The notes beneath the pieces were generated by a model. That model was not told where the DNA came from. It made no database searches and was given only the letters and a program-made list of their open reading frames with translations. Both the position numbers and the translations under genes were made by a program. From Symbiotaphrina buchneri (Eukaryota; Ascomycota; Symbiotaphrinales; Symbiotaphrinaceae): 64,000 bases of DNA. Positions 10,844-21,501 of the stretch are shown one piece after another (the first letter of the stretch is position 1; each line of letters opens with the position of its first letter). Location: contig BCIG01000026.1 of NCBI GenBank assembly GCA_001599915.1, forward strand, positions 124,001 through 188,000, in the 5' to 3' direction.

Positions 10844-12706
10844 TCAACCAAATAGATACGTTTCATCTCCTTCCGTACTGATAACGTCGCCCCACCAGAC
10901 GTTCTCACCTTTATCATCCCTATCCACTGCCTGCCAAACTTTGCGCAGCAGTTCCAGCGCAGAGGAGAATACCCATAGACCAGTGGTCACGGTCCACCTG
11001 AAGCACATGTCAGCGGACGGTCCCGCTTCTCTTCGAGAGCACAGACGACTCACCTCGAGCAAAATTCTTCTGCCAGACGTCGCAACTCCGTGGACCGCAC
11101 CTCGAACCCAGCCAGCACGACTGGCAAGAGACACTGCTCTTGGATATCTGAGTTTGGAGGCATTGCTGATACCAGGCCAAGAATCTCTTTTGCTAGTGTC
11201 CCACGTACGAGGCGCTCGTCTCTGTCAGAAGCCGCATGAAACACACGGGAAATATAGAGCAACAGAGCCAGACGCCAGCTGTCGAGAAGACCTGCAATAT
11301 GTTGTGATGATACCTCATCTGGCTGTTCGAAAGATATCAATGTCGGATCTATGGAAGAGTGCGGCATGATCGCATCTGATGGAGGCGAGGACTCGCAGCG
11401 GGCGTTCCATACTCGCATCTCCAGCATTGCTGCCTCGTCTGATGGCAGGGAAGATCCGTTGACGGCAGCAACGCATATGTCATATATTTCCAGTATTTCC
11501 AGGAAGAGGTTATCCGGGCACCCATTGAGAGAAAATATGCTCCATTCCCCCTCCAGCCGCCATTCCATCAAGGAATCAACATAGCCGCGTGGAAATATGG
11601 ACTTCCGCCGGGAAAGTAGCGCACTCGTCATGTCATACCATGTTAGCATGGCAATCTGGCTGCGCATTGTGCTATTGTTCTTTGCCAGTTCTATCCCCCC
11701 ACGAGACTCCAGAAGCCGAAAGGCGCAATACAAGTATGCCGACCAGTTGGAGCGCCCCGTCTCAGCGTACTGTATAATCGTAAGCCACTTCACCGCATAT
11801 TCTCTGCTACCAGGAACAACTGACATCTAAACCGATAAGAGCTAAAGTTGTGCTGATCATCGCATCACAAGGTGCTTTATCCAAGCCCTGGACAAAGGAT
11901 GAGAGGGCTCTATCTTTGAGCTCTAATACCTGTAGGTCTTCCGTACGTGAGAGTAGATGAGCCTGGTGTCTTCGGGCTACCGCTTGTATAGCGTCCATTA
12001 GGCAGGGAGTCTCGAATACCATTGTCAGACAGGACTGCCAGGGATTGACGCGCACAGAGAAAGTGAGCGTTGTGACCGAAAACCGCCATTCATAGAATGA
12101 GAGCATGTCCATCATATGCGTCGGTATGTTGAAGAAATTATACATCGGTCGGTACAACGTCAATTGCGACTGATTTCTTCCGGAGTCTCTCTGAACGTCT
12201 AGCCCAAGGTCCACGGAAGACGGAATCTCTAAGTCAGTCGAATATGACCCTCCGGGATAGTCCAGCTCAAGTATAGGTGAAGACTGGTCGTTCATTGACT
12301 GAGAGCGTGACTCCTGAGCGGACTCAAAGTCATTGCCCTTAGATTTTCTCCTCTTTGTCTTTGGTTTCATTTCTTTACCAAGCTCTTGAACGAACGTGAA
12401 AGCCGTCGGCTGGTGGACCATGACCTCTGGCACCGTTTGTGAATCAACACTCAGCTTCCTGCCCTTGAGCTTCCCCCTGCTCGCCACTCCACGCTGCCAA
12501 TTGAGTCGTTGCACATAGCCACCACATATGACACCGTCAGCAGTGCATGCATCGCAGCGCGGTCGGCGCCTATCGCAACCACGACCTAGTGAAGAACATG
12601 TATGGCAGTCCGAATGTGCCCAGCCAAGCGAATTGGTACGCTTCCCGGTATTGGGACGTCGAGGCTGGGTCGGAAGAGCAGGATGTGCACTGGTTACGAG
12701 AGCCAT
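10844..12706 (-). pseudogene. Zn2Cys6 transcription regulator with a broken reading frame
   Basis: The N-terminus has a full Zn2Cys6 binuclear cluster in residues about 30-60, with spacing C-x2-C-x6-C-x6-C-x2-C-x6-C and the basic core CDRRRPRC. A Lys/Arg-rich linker follows (KPKTKRRKSK), then a fungal-specific regulatory domain of the Fungal_trans_2 type. The first frame (ATG at 12706) runs to a stop near 11807, just after LALIGLDVS. The domain then continues at once in another frame from SVVPGSREYAVKWL to about 11053, and after an intron to 10844. I find no acceptable GT-AG intron that would join the two frames at 11807-11830. This is therefore a recent frameshift, a sequencing error or an unusual splice. 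All other parts look intact. Its targets are unknown. Confidence 0.75.
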
Positions 12707-13496
12707 AGCATCTGGAGCCACTGATATCAGAACTTACGGAGACCTGCGAACCGGAAGATAGTAAGTGTTGGTTGTTCAGGAGAATTCGATCCGAAAGCAG
12801 AAGCCTTGAAGGTGCTGTCGAAATAAAACTGCAGTCTACTTAGAAGGCTAGATTGCAGAGAGTAGGATGCATATCAGCACGCAGACCCGGCCATATGCAA
12901 GTCACCGGACGGGAAGTGTTGCCCCGCCGGCCTTATCGAGCACTGTGCGACGTGGTATGGATGTGCACATTAGGCTGAACGCCGTAAGCCACAGCAGATT
13001 GAGCTCAACGACCAGCGATCAACCAGCGGACTTGCCGAACCCTCCTTCGGGCCAATCCGAAGAATAAAAGCCAACAGATGGCCCACTAGTATCTGCTGCA
13101 ATTGTTCTAAAACCATCCGGCTTGCTTCGCGCTGATTTCAGGGTTCAATAGGAAGAGGAGCTCTCACGTGAAGATAACGGAAAGCTCGGACCCGCCGGCC
13201 AACCCCAGCCGAAAATCAGAGGTCCGTTCGGCCAAAGAACGCCAGCTTGCGGGGTTCCCGACAGGCAGTTGGAAACTAGCGGCATCCACCGCCTACGAGG
13301 TAGATTTGTTTGAGACTCAAAGCCCCAAGCTCCGTACTCGTGCCAAGACCCCCTGCCAAGATCCCCTACTTTCTGCGAGCAAGGAAAAGGAGGCACTCTT
13401 GTTGTTGTGCGTCCGAAATCTCGCATGGTCTCAGTACCATAGAGGATTCCGCAAGAGATATCAGGTTGTTCCACAAAGTAGCCGTCTCACTGAGTA
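12707..13496. other. Intergenic: promoter of the Zn2Cys6 gene and 3' flank of TEL2
   Basis: No gene is supported; the longest open frames lack an ATG. A CCAAT-like motif followed by an A-rich GAATAAAAG stretch lies near 13040-13070 and could be a rightward promoter element, but no coding region follows it. Confidence 0.5.
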
Positions 13497-16400
13497 TCAG
13501 TAGTCGAACATCTCACCCATCAGTAACCGCTGGTATTGCTCGACAATGTCTCTCGTTCTAGTCAAGATGCTTGCGGCCAGCATCTTTATCCTGTCACCTT
13601 CTTCATCGCCACCAGGTGTGCGCTCGAACACCGTATTGACCCAGTCTTGAGTTTCGAGTAACTGTTTTGAATGCTCGTCCACCAGCCTTCTCTTGTTTCC
13701 GTTGACTTCCAGGAGGGTGAGAAAGGCGAACAAGAGTGCTTCCAAGACTGAGCTGTCATCTGATCCATGATTGCGGACCGACAAAAGAAGATCCCAGAAT
13801 TCCAACGTCATCTGCGGCAAGGTGGGTGTCGACGGGCCGGACGCATCCAAGATGAGAGACAGTGTTTTCAGGAACGACGACAGCAGGAAAGGCGAGAAGT
13901 ATATGTTATTTGCGCCGCTAGTGCCAATGAGCCCCTGTGAGATATTGGAGGATGGAGGAAACTTACAGTGCTTGCAACTGCACCCACCATCTTCCTGTGA
14001 GTGGGAAGAAGAACCCTTGGGACACTACTTTTGCCAACTCGTTAGGGACTGGCTTCCTTTTCCTCTTTTCCACTTCCATCCTGGAAGAGAAAGTCCGGAC
14101 TTTCAAAGCATTTGGGCCTGACAGCTTATCAGCTGCTTCAAGCGCCATAGGCTTGATCATTGTTTGCTCTAGTTGTTTGCTGATAGTGTCCACAGGAGAT
14201 GGCTGAGTAGCGTAAATTTGATGCAACCGCTCTGTCAGCATCTTTGATGGAAACAGCTTCTCCGGTGAAGTGATCGCTCCGGTGAAAGGTGCATCTTCTT
14301 TCTTGAAGCCCGCCAGTTCCCGAGCGCTCATTGCAAGGGCAGTAAGAATAGAATTCCGTTGGCCCAATGAATAATCGCCATCAAAGAATGTTTTGGAGAA
14401 CCACTGCCCCATTTCGAGCGGTTGGGCAACTATGACTGCAATCATTGCCTGCAGCCGCATTTTCTGAAAGTCCTCAAGCTCATATTTGTCCGGGAGACCA
14501 ATTAGTACTGTTGCAAGTTCTTCAATATGATCGATCACCTCCGTTCCGGAATTTGCCTTCCGGCCGATGAGATTCGCCGCGGACTTGAGGGCTAATTGGT
14601 GACGATCATGATCATCATTGTCTCTCAAGCCAGCTATCAAATCTCGTATATAACTAGATTTGATGTTAGCCTGGTTATATCAATTGTCAGACAATACTCA
14701 CACTGGAGCGTTAGGCCTTTTCCGCTGGACTAGTGTGGGATCCTCCTCTTGGTCTTCTGGGTCAGAATCTGGCTTTGCGTAGGGTATAAGGTCCTCCTCT
14801 TCCATTGTATCGTCCTCGATATCACCAGAAGGACCAGATCCCTGGCTTGCCAGCTTCTGTTTCTTCCGTGCCTTCTTGGATATGATTGCAATCTCGGGAG
14901 TCCCCGATAAATTGGGTTGGCGTGCATGCAGGTCATGTATGGTGCCTATTTTATCTTCAACTTTCGTCAAGCTTTGATACCACTGTGTCTCTGTCTTGTC
15001 GAAGCCCGACATATCGAATGACAATCGAACGTCAGGCTTATCTATAAGATCTGAGATTGCGGTTCCCACCACCATTCCTAAGAACCGAGCTCTTTCTGAT
15101 GAGGCAGAGAGTCTGTTGGATATTGCGTTCAACTGACCACTCGAGCGGGCTAATGTGAAAAAGTACATCGGATAAGATCGATGCACGTAGCCTGCTGCAA
15201 GTAGGAGAGTCTGCGCATTTACTGCGGTAACAAAATAAGTGCTGCCTCCAACAAATGGCAAGTTTTGCACTTACCTTCTTGGTGTATGATAGGGGTATGC
15301 TTGATGAACAAACTGTCTCCGAATTGTTCCATGAGCTTCTCAAGAACTGCTTGGAGCTTTTCTATGGAGGAGTCAGCTAGATGTCTTGCAGTGATGAGAT
15401 AGGTTATGCGTGCCTTCATCTGGAGATAATGCAGCAAGCACAGCTCTGCGAACGATCAAGTTATTTGTAGACGAAGCAGAGGCGACCCAGTCTACGAGAA
15501 TATCCTTGAGCCCGGAATGTTGCTGAACAAGACCATCAAGTAGGGCAGCAATACCGCCGATTATCTTTATATCCTTCTGCCACCATGATTCCGATGCTGT
15601 TAGGCCAGTGGAGGGAATATACCGTGATGACAAGCCATCGAGGAGAGAATTGAGGACACTCCGTTGTGCATGTGTGTGAAGCGGATATAATAGTAATCTT
15701 GTTGCCTCCCATAGGGGATGATCTCGGAAAAGCAGATCCCCAGAAATTGCCTCAACAAGGTAGCCTGCACCTAGTCAGTCTATTCTTGTTCTAGGAGTAT
15801 ATGAGATCAGGCCAGTAGGTACTTGAATATCCGAGACTTAATGACCTTCGGAACAACTCCCTAGCAGAGTTCCACGCTTCCTGATCGTCCTCTTTCAGTC
15901 CGGCTGCTATCGAGGCAATGTTTTGACCGAGCCATTTTGAATAGTGGCGTCCATTATGGAGGAAGTCATGATGCTCCACAAGGAGCTCAGAGTTTCTTAT
16001 AATATCAGCAGCTTCAGCTGATACAGATAAAACTTTACTGGCTGAAACAAGAGATACAAATTCCTTCCAGAGCAAAGTTCTCTTAGCAGGAGAATGCTCG
16101 GACGCTGAGAGCTGTTTCCAAATGAGGTAGACCGTACGATTACCCTCAACAACATTGGCCAGCACGGAGAGGTACTCTGAAATTCTTTCTTTTAGGCTAT
16201 CCTGAGTGCCTGCTTTTTGCCCCGCCTTGAACATGGAAACTGTCAATCGAAGGCGGCCAATAATAGCTCCTATCCCCGGAACACTTCTAAGGCAGCTCAA
16301 GAGCAACTCTCGTGCATCTGCGTTGCTTTTAGTTGTCCGTGCATCGGGAGAAGTTTGGCCACTCTCTTGTGCAAGAATTCGCCAGTAATTCGGGACAATG

Positions 16401-16684
16401 TCAGCCACCAGAACGTTCACTAATTTCAGGCCCCTTGGATTCGGAAGCCTTATATCGAAGTCGGCATGAACAGTCTTAGCCGATTCAAGATACTCTAGTG
16501 CTGCGGTTAGGCTGTCCAGGTCCGGTTCTGATCTCAGGACCTCGAGAGCAGCATCAGGCGTAGCAATTCGAGGAGCTTTAATCAACCCATTTTGCTCCGG
16601 AGGTTGGATCTTGCGCTCGGAGGAGCCACCGGAAGCTTCAATAAGGACATCAGTGGTCTTCAGGGGCCTAAAAAGGTCCTCCAT
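13497..16684 (-). CDS. TEL2: Telomere length regulation protein TEL2 (TTT complex)
   Basis: TEL2 (CLK2) acts with TTI1 and TTI2 to help fold and stabilise PI3K-like kinases such as TOR, ATM and ATR. The product is about 1000 residues of alpha-helical repeats. It starts MEDLFRPLKTTDV at 16684 and ends MGEMFDY. The diagnostic telomere-regulation domain lies at about 14640-13960: YIRDLIAGLRD, LIGRKANSGTEVI, then DYSLGQRNSILTALAMSAREL. It follows an acidic, Lys-rich linker at 14698-14900 with KKARKKQK and EEEDLIPYAKPDSD. Exons, in gene order, run near 16684-15824, 15770-15430, 15440-15280, 15270-14700, 14650-13965 and 13920-13497; borders are approximate. The gene is divergent from UBA3 with 235 bp between starts. 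Confidence 0.9.
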
Positions 16685-16919
16685 GCTACCCAGCCTTCTA
16701 CTGAACCTCAAATCAGGCGTTCGTATGGCTTCATGACTTGTTTGATATCGAACATTGAATTCGCGCTTAGGCGGCGAGTAAGTGGCAGTATTATTGACAA
16801 GGTGAAGCGCTTGTGCGTTTGTCGCGTTTGCAGGGCTTATCGATAAGCAGGCTTCCGCCTAATGCTGGGAGCTTTCCGGCGCGCTCCTCCACTGAACCGG
16901 GCAACTTCAGGACGACGTC
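16685..16919. promoter_or_regulatory. Bidirectional promoter TEL2/UBA3
   Basis: Only 235 bp separate the start codons of TEL2 (minus) and UBA3 (plus), so the two genes must share or abut promoter elements. A short palindromic run (TTATCGATAA) lies near 16836. Confidence 0.6.
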
Positions 16920-18565
16920 ATGGACGCCGATGGTACTGACCAGGTCGATGGGATTGAGCAGCCCAATGCCAGCAGGCGGAGATGGTCTAAGCTATACCCT
17001 ACCCGCCGAGATGTGACAGGCTGACGATCTGGGCAGGCGATACTTGGACGCCATTCTCACCAAGGCAGGCCCTTTCAGTGATCCGTCATGGGCACCAGGT
17101 CACGATACAATCAGTTTCCTAGAAAACTCCAAAGTACTGTAAGTGGACGAACTAGATTCAGGTGGATTTGGCTCATATCTCGTAGGGTAATGTAAGCTAT
17201 TACAGGCCTCATCTACGACTACACGCTAAAGGTGTTGCAGAGGAGCTGGGGGTCTAGGATGCGAGATCCTGAAGAACCTCGCGCTTTCCGGTTTCAAGAA
17301 TATCCATGTTATTGATATGGGTAGATACTGATGTCCAAGCTCATGTTCGCTCACTGACAGGATTGCAGACACGATTGACGTCTCAAACCTAAACCGTCAA
17401 TTCCTTTTTCGCCAGTCAGACGTTGGAAAGTCAAAAGCAGAGGTGGCAGCGAAGTTCGTCGAGAAAAGAGTGAAGGGTGTCAAGATTACTCCCTTCAACG
17501 GGAAGATTCAGGACAAGGATGAAGATTATTACATGCAATTCAAGATCATAATTTGCGGCTTAGACAGCATTGAAGCTCGCAGGTGGATCAATGCAACGCT
17601 CGTAGGGATGGTGGATATGTCAAACGAGGAAAGCCTGAAACCGCTAATTGATGGAGGCACAGAAGGTAGGCTTACCCTTTGTTCGCTATTCAAGAGCTGC
17701 ACTAAAATTATTGTTTACAGGGTTCAAAGGACAGGCTAGGGTTATCTTACCAACATTGACCTCGTGTATCGAATGCCAGCTGGACATGCATGCTCCCAGG
17801 GCAGCAGTACCTCTTTGCACCCTCGCTACCATCCCTCGACAGCCAGAACATTGCATTGAATGGGCGCACATCATAAAATGGGAAGAGGAACGAAAAGGTC
17901 GGCAGCCTTCCCTGAGACTATCAATCTGGCTCTTACTTACCTAAGGACAGGTACCGTCCTCGATACTGACGAGCCTGAGCATATTTCCTGGCTCTATCAG
18001 CAGGCGCTGGCTAGGGCTAAAGAGTATAACATCGAAGGAGTGACATATTCCCTCACCCAGGGGGTGGTCAAAAACATCATTCCAGCTATTGCATCAACAA
18101 ACGCCATCATAGCAGCTAGCTGCTGCAATGAAGCGTTGAAAATTGCTACCAGTTGCAATCCTTACCTGGAAAACTACATGATGTACAGCGGTGACGACAG
18201 TATCTATACTTACACATTCGAACACCAGAAGAAAGATGACTGCCCTGTCTGTGGAAATTTGGCCAAGGATCTCGAGGTCGATCCGAACAAGACTCTGCAG
18301 GAGTTCCTTGATGGCCTGGCCGAGAAGGCTGAAGCGTAAGTAGAGCTCCATGTCTTTAAAGTTCGATCGCTTACGGTCCCGCAGTCAAGTCAAGAATCCT
18401 AGCATTCGATCAGAATCAACGACTCTGTATTATCCAATTATGGCTCAAACACACAAGAACCTATCGAGGCCACTGCGGGACCTTGTATCTAGCGGTGAAG
18501 AAGTACTCATTACGGATCCGGGCATACCTTTCGATCTGAAGTACAGGCTGCTGTTTCCTTCATAA
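16920..18565 (+). CDS. UBA3: NEDD8-activating enzyme E1 catalytic subunit (UBA3)
   Basis: UBA3 pairs with ULA1 to adenylate NEDD8/Rub1 and pass it to UBC12 for cullin neddylation. The ATG at 16920 begins a short exon ([14 protein letters not shown]). A 55-nt intron joins RRRW to [16 protein letters not shown]. Further exons give the nucleotide-binding GAGGLGCEI and [10 protein letters not shown]. The zinc site is formed by CIEC and CPVCG. The catalytic Cys lies in [15 protein letters not shown]. The C-terminal ubiquitin-fold domain includes the end [14 protein letters not shown]. About seven introns were read, all short GT-AG. The only unusual point is that the hydrophobic residues usual before GAGGLG are shorter than in relatives, so the intron border near 17138-17238 may need shifting. 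Confidence 0.93.
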
Positions 18566-18883
18566 TCGATTACACCAGAACAATGAGGCATTTACGAGGC
18601 GCAAAACCGAGATGGGGTTCGTGGGCACAGGTCATATCGTCTTCTTCGTACTTAGAGACCGAGAGTGTACATAAATCGCAATGACCAAGAATTCCGACCA
18701 GAAGGGGACCCCATCGCCCTCCTTTTGGCTTCTCTTAGGACATCGAGAATCATGTGCCGCGTCCAATGAGTTGATGAAACCAGGATTTTCAACAACCTGT
18801 CTCATTCATACGTGCGAATATCAACGCTCATGGATTCATAAAAATCAACTCCAATGTGAATGCGTAGCTATGTCATGTCTTGA
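18566..18883. other. Convergent 3' ends of UBA3 and LCL3
   Basis: No gene is seen in this gap of about 320 bp between two convergent genes; it should hold both 3' UTRs. Confidence 0.6.
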
Positions 18884-19756
18884 TCATTTCTTCCCAACAG
18901 TCTCTTCCTGCAAGCCCATCCTCGTCTTGTAATCTCTTGGACTCTCCCACTCAGCTTTCCCTAGGCTCCAGATTCCTTTCTTCCGCCTCTGGGCCCACCA
19001 CTCTGCACGACGATATTTGTTTTCCAAGGCACCAAACTCAGCGCCGCTCTTCGCCTCGTACACGGTGGCTAGCCCTTGCCGCAGCATCTGCAGTCCCACA
19101 TCCCGTCGTAACAATCCTCTTCGGACGTACACTGTCGCTACAATGCGGTCATACTGATCTCTCTTGTAGATATAAGCACGCACCCGCCGGTGTAGGATGT
19201 AAGAAGTCAACCAGGCAAGCGCTTCTTTCGAGCCAGGTTGTGCGGGCCGCCCGAAGTGGGCCAGTTCCGGGGCATCAATGCCAGCGAGGCGGATATGGAT
19301 CTACAACGCAATCCAAGTCAGAAATTGCGCACTGCATTTTGTCGGCCAGGGCAGAAATACTGTCCGATCCTTCAATTCGTCCTTCTTCGTCGGCACTTTC
19401 CTCCAAGGCAACCAGCCCCACCCCGCAAGCCGACCACCGGGAGTGTGAAACATGCGGAAGTTGTCCCCATCGCCGACGCTCGTCACATAGCCCAGCAAGC
19501 TCCTACGCCTGAAGAACCCCGGTGTCACGTTCGCCGCGGCGTCAATGCGCCGGAGATATGAGCGGTAGAAGGCTACGAAGAAAAGGCATGTGCCCGTGAG
19601 CGCCACGACCGCACCGAGGTTGCGGGGATCGGTGTAGTGCTGCCAATCGGTGGCATTGAGCAGCTCTGTCCACGGCACTGGGGGCCGTTCCTTCGTGCGT
19701 CGTTTGGAGGAATCATCGTCTTCCGCACCACCCTGTGACGACCAGGGCCATCGCAT
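18884..19756 (-). CDS. LCL3: LCL3-type membrane-anchored staphylococcal-nuclease-like endonuclease
   Basis: The protein has the fungal LCL3 architecture. A short polar N-terminus ([10 protein letters not shown]) comes first, then one membrane helix at about residues 48-65 ([18 protein letters not shown]). An SNase-like domain follows: [54 protein letters not shown]. The Arg and Glu of RLAGIDAPE and the Arg of the KRDQYDR region match SNase catalytic positions. One intron of about 60 nt separates KDRT from IHIRLAG; reading through it gives a premature stop. LCL3 family members in yeast are mitochondrial-membrane associated. The gene lies 240 bp from the 3' end of ARPC2, on the same strand. Confidence 0.92.
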
Positions 19757-19995
19757 CGTGGGATGGATGGGCACGGTGTGGTCGCGAACAGCGCGCGAAA
19801 ACAGAGGTTGAAGTTGTGTGGGGTGCTTAGCGGCTGCCCCATTTGAAGGCGCAACTGCATGACCTGATGGAGCCCTACTGTACATTTTTTGATATCTATA
19901 GTTGCACGACACACACGACTCAATAGTTCCTTTTGATGCATGCTTTTATTTGGGTACTACATATGCACAACGCCCGCCTTTTCCCCGCTGTATCT

Positions 19996-21232
19996 CTATG
20001 CTTGCACCCTGAAGGTCCGTCCGCTTGCCGTCTTCCGTTCTTTCTCTTGTGTTTCAGGTCTTGCTCTGTTCAAGACTAATGAGAGTCAGTATGGAAGCAG
20101 AAAGTAGACATATGGAACTGACCTTGAAGGAAGTCTGCTGTCCGCTTCCGCATCCTTGAATGGATGTATGCCTGCCCCTAGATTAGTATCATTGGCCGTC
20201 GTCGCATATCTGGCACAGAAACAAGACATACTTTGGAAGCCTTGATGTGATAATGAAAGTAGTCACGGAATGTCTGAATGTGAGAGATCACCTCTTCGCG
20301 CCGTTGAGCGGTAAGATGGCGTGGGAAAAGCACTATGGCTCCATCAGCACGATGTCCCTCTGCTGCTGTTTTGTCACCCAATCTTACCAAATGTTACATA
20401 GCCGACTTCACCGGGACCGGACCGTTGGATGCCAGGGACGCCTTGCAATTCGAGTGGAGGGTCATTGCGGAACAACACTTGCGGCGCGTTTTGAATAGCC
20501 CGGCGCCGTGCATCAACGAATTCTTGTATGAAAACCTTCCCGAATACTCTGTCCGTCTCCTCCCTGAAAATCGTGCTGAATATGACCGTCACCCTGTCAT
20601 GGCTTGCTTTGATGTAGAACGCCTCCTCTTCCCGATAGTGAACCGCCATTACCTCACCTCCTTCGCGCACACCTTCAGGAGCAGACTCGGATGTGAATTT
20701 CGACGCCTCCTCCTGCAGCACCTTGAAGTCGTCGAACGCTTTTTCGAACGGTGCAGCCATTGCATTACGTTTCAAGAGCGATAGTTTCCGAATAAGCTCA
20801 TCCCTCGACTCTAATGTGTATGTCAACAATTGCTTCGGCCTTATAAGCTTGTATATTGCTTGATTCAATCCGTACCTTTGTCCTCAGGCAGAGCCTCGAG
20901 GTCGACTTGCACCGAGAAGTCGTAGCCATTCTCTGGAGCCACTATGTACGGACCGTATTCCCGTTCAAGGACCTGTTGTGCCCCGTACTTCACCAAATCA
21001 CTGAAGCATTTGACGGAAATGGAAACCACAATCTTCGTCTTTGATTCCGGGGTCGATATATGGAATGTGACGCCATCAAAGTCGGAAACTACCTGGTCGA
21101 TTGAGCTCGGAGGGGCACTGTTGGATGCGGTTAATGAAGCTCCCTCCTAGCCACAGGTTGATATACATACCCAGAAAAGCGCTCCTTGAGGACCGATTCA
21201 ATGACCACATTCTGGTAGTCTAGCAAAAGCAT
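19996..21232 (-). CDS. ARC35: Arp2/3 complex subunit 2 (p34-Arc)
   Basis: ARPC2 forms the structural core of the Arp2/3 complex with ARPC4 and contacts the mother actin filament at cortical patches. The start is [21 protein letters not shown], split from the next exon ([20 protein letters not shown]) by a short intron. Further blocks are [72 protein letters not shown] and a final [20 protein letters not shown] exon. The C-terminal exons ([15 protein letters not shown], then [15 protein letters not shown]) end FRVQA at 19996. Length (about 315-320 residues) and order match the family. Small exons near 20870 and 20160 were read by splice logic. Confidence 0.92.
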
Positions 21233-21501
21233 CTTGTGGGTTTCCAAGAGCTCTCGCGAGCTCAATACCGGTGCGCGGTGTGTCTTGTGTATGGGCTGTC
21301 TGCTGGAGCGTGGGTGGCCTCGGTGACCAGCTACGGAGTACGACGTCGCGGGCTTGGCAGGACGATCCGTGGGTGCTCAATTGTACGCACTAGCGCTTAT
21401 CGACCGTATCAGTAGGCTTGGCGCATCACTTGGTCTCGGCTTCAGGAAAAAAGTTCAAGAATGCGCGCAGAGCAGCAATCACTAGACTCAGCGCTCATAC
21501 C
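21233..21501. promoter_or_regulatory. Bidirectional promoter ARPC2/UTP12
   Basis: The start codons of ARPC2 (minus) and UTP12 (plus) are separated by 269 bp. The segment carries one copy (21332-21341) of a decamer, TACGGAGTAC, that recurs elsewhere in the window. Confidence 0.55.

Noticed and set aside
13145-13503. Open frames of about 110 codons on both strands downstream of TEL2.
   Set aside because: No ATG start in the plus frame, low-complexity translation and position in a 3' flank; treated as chance.
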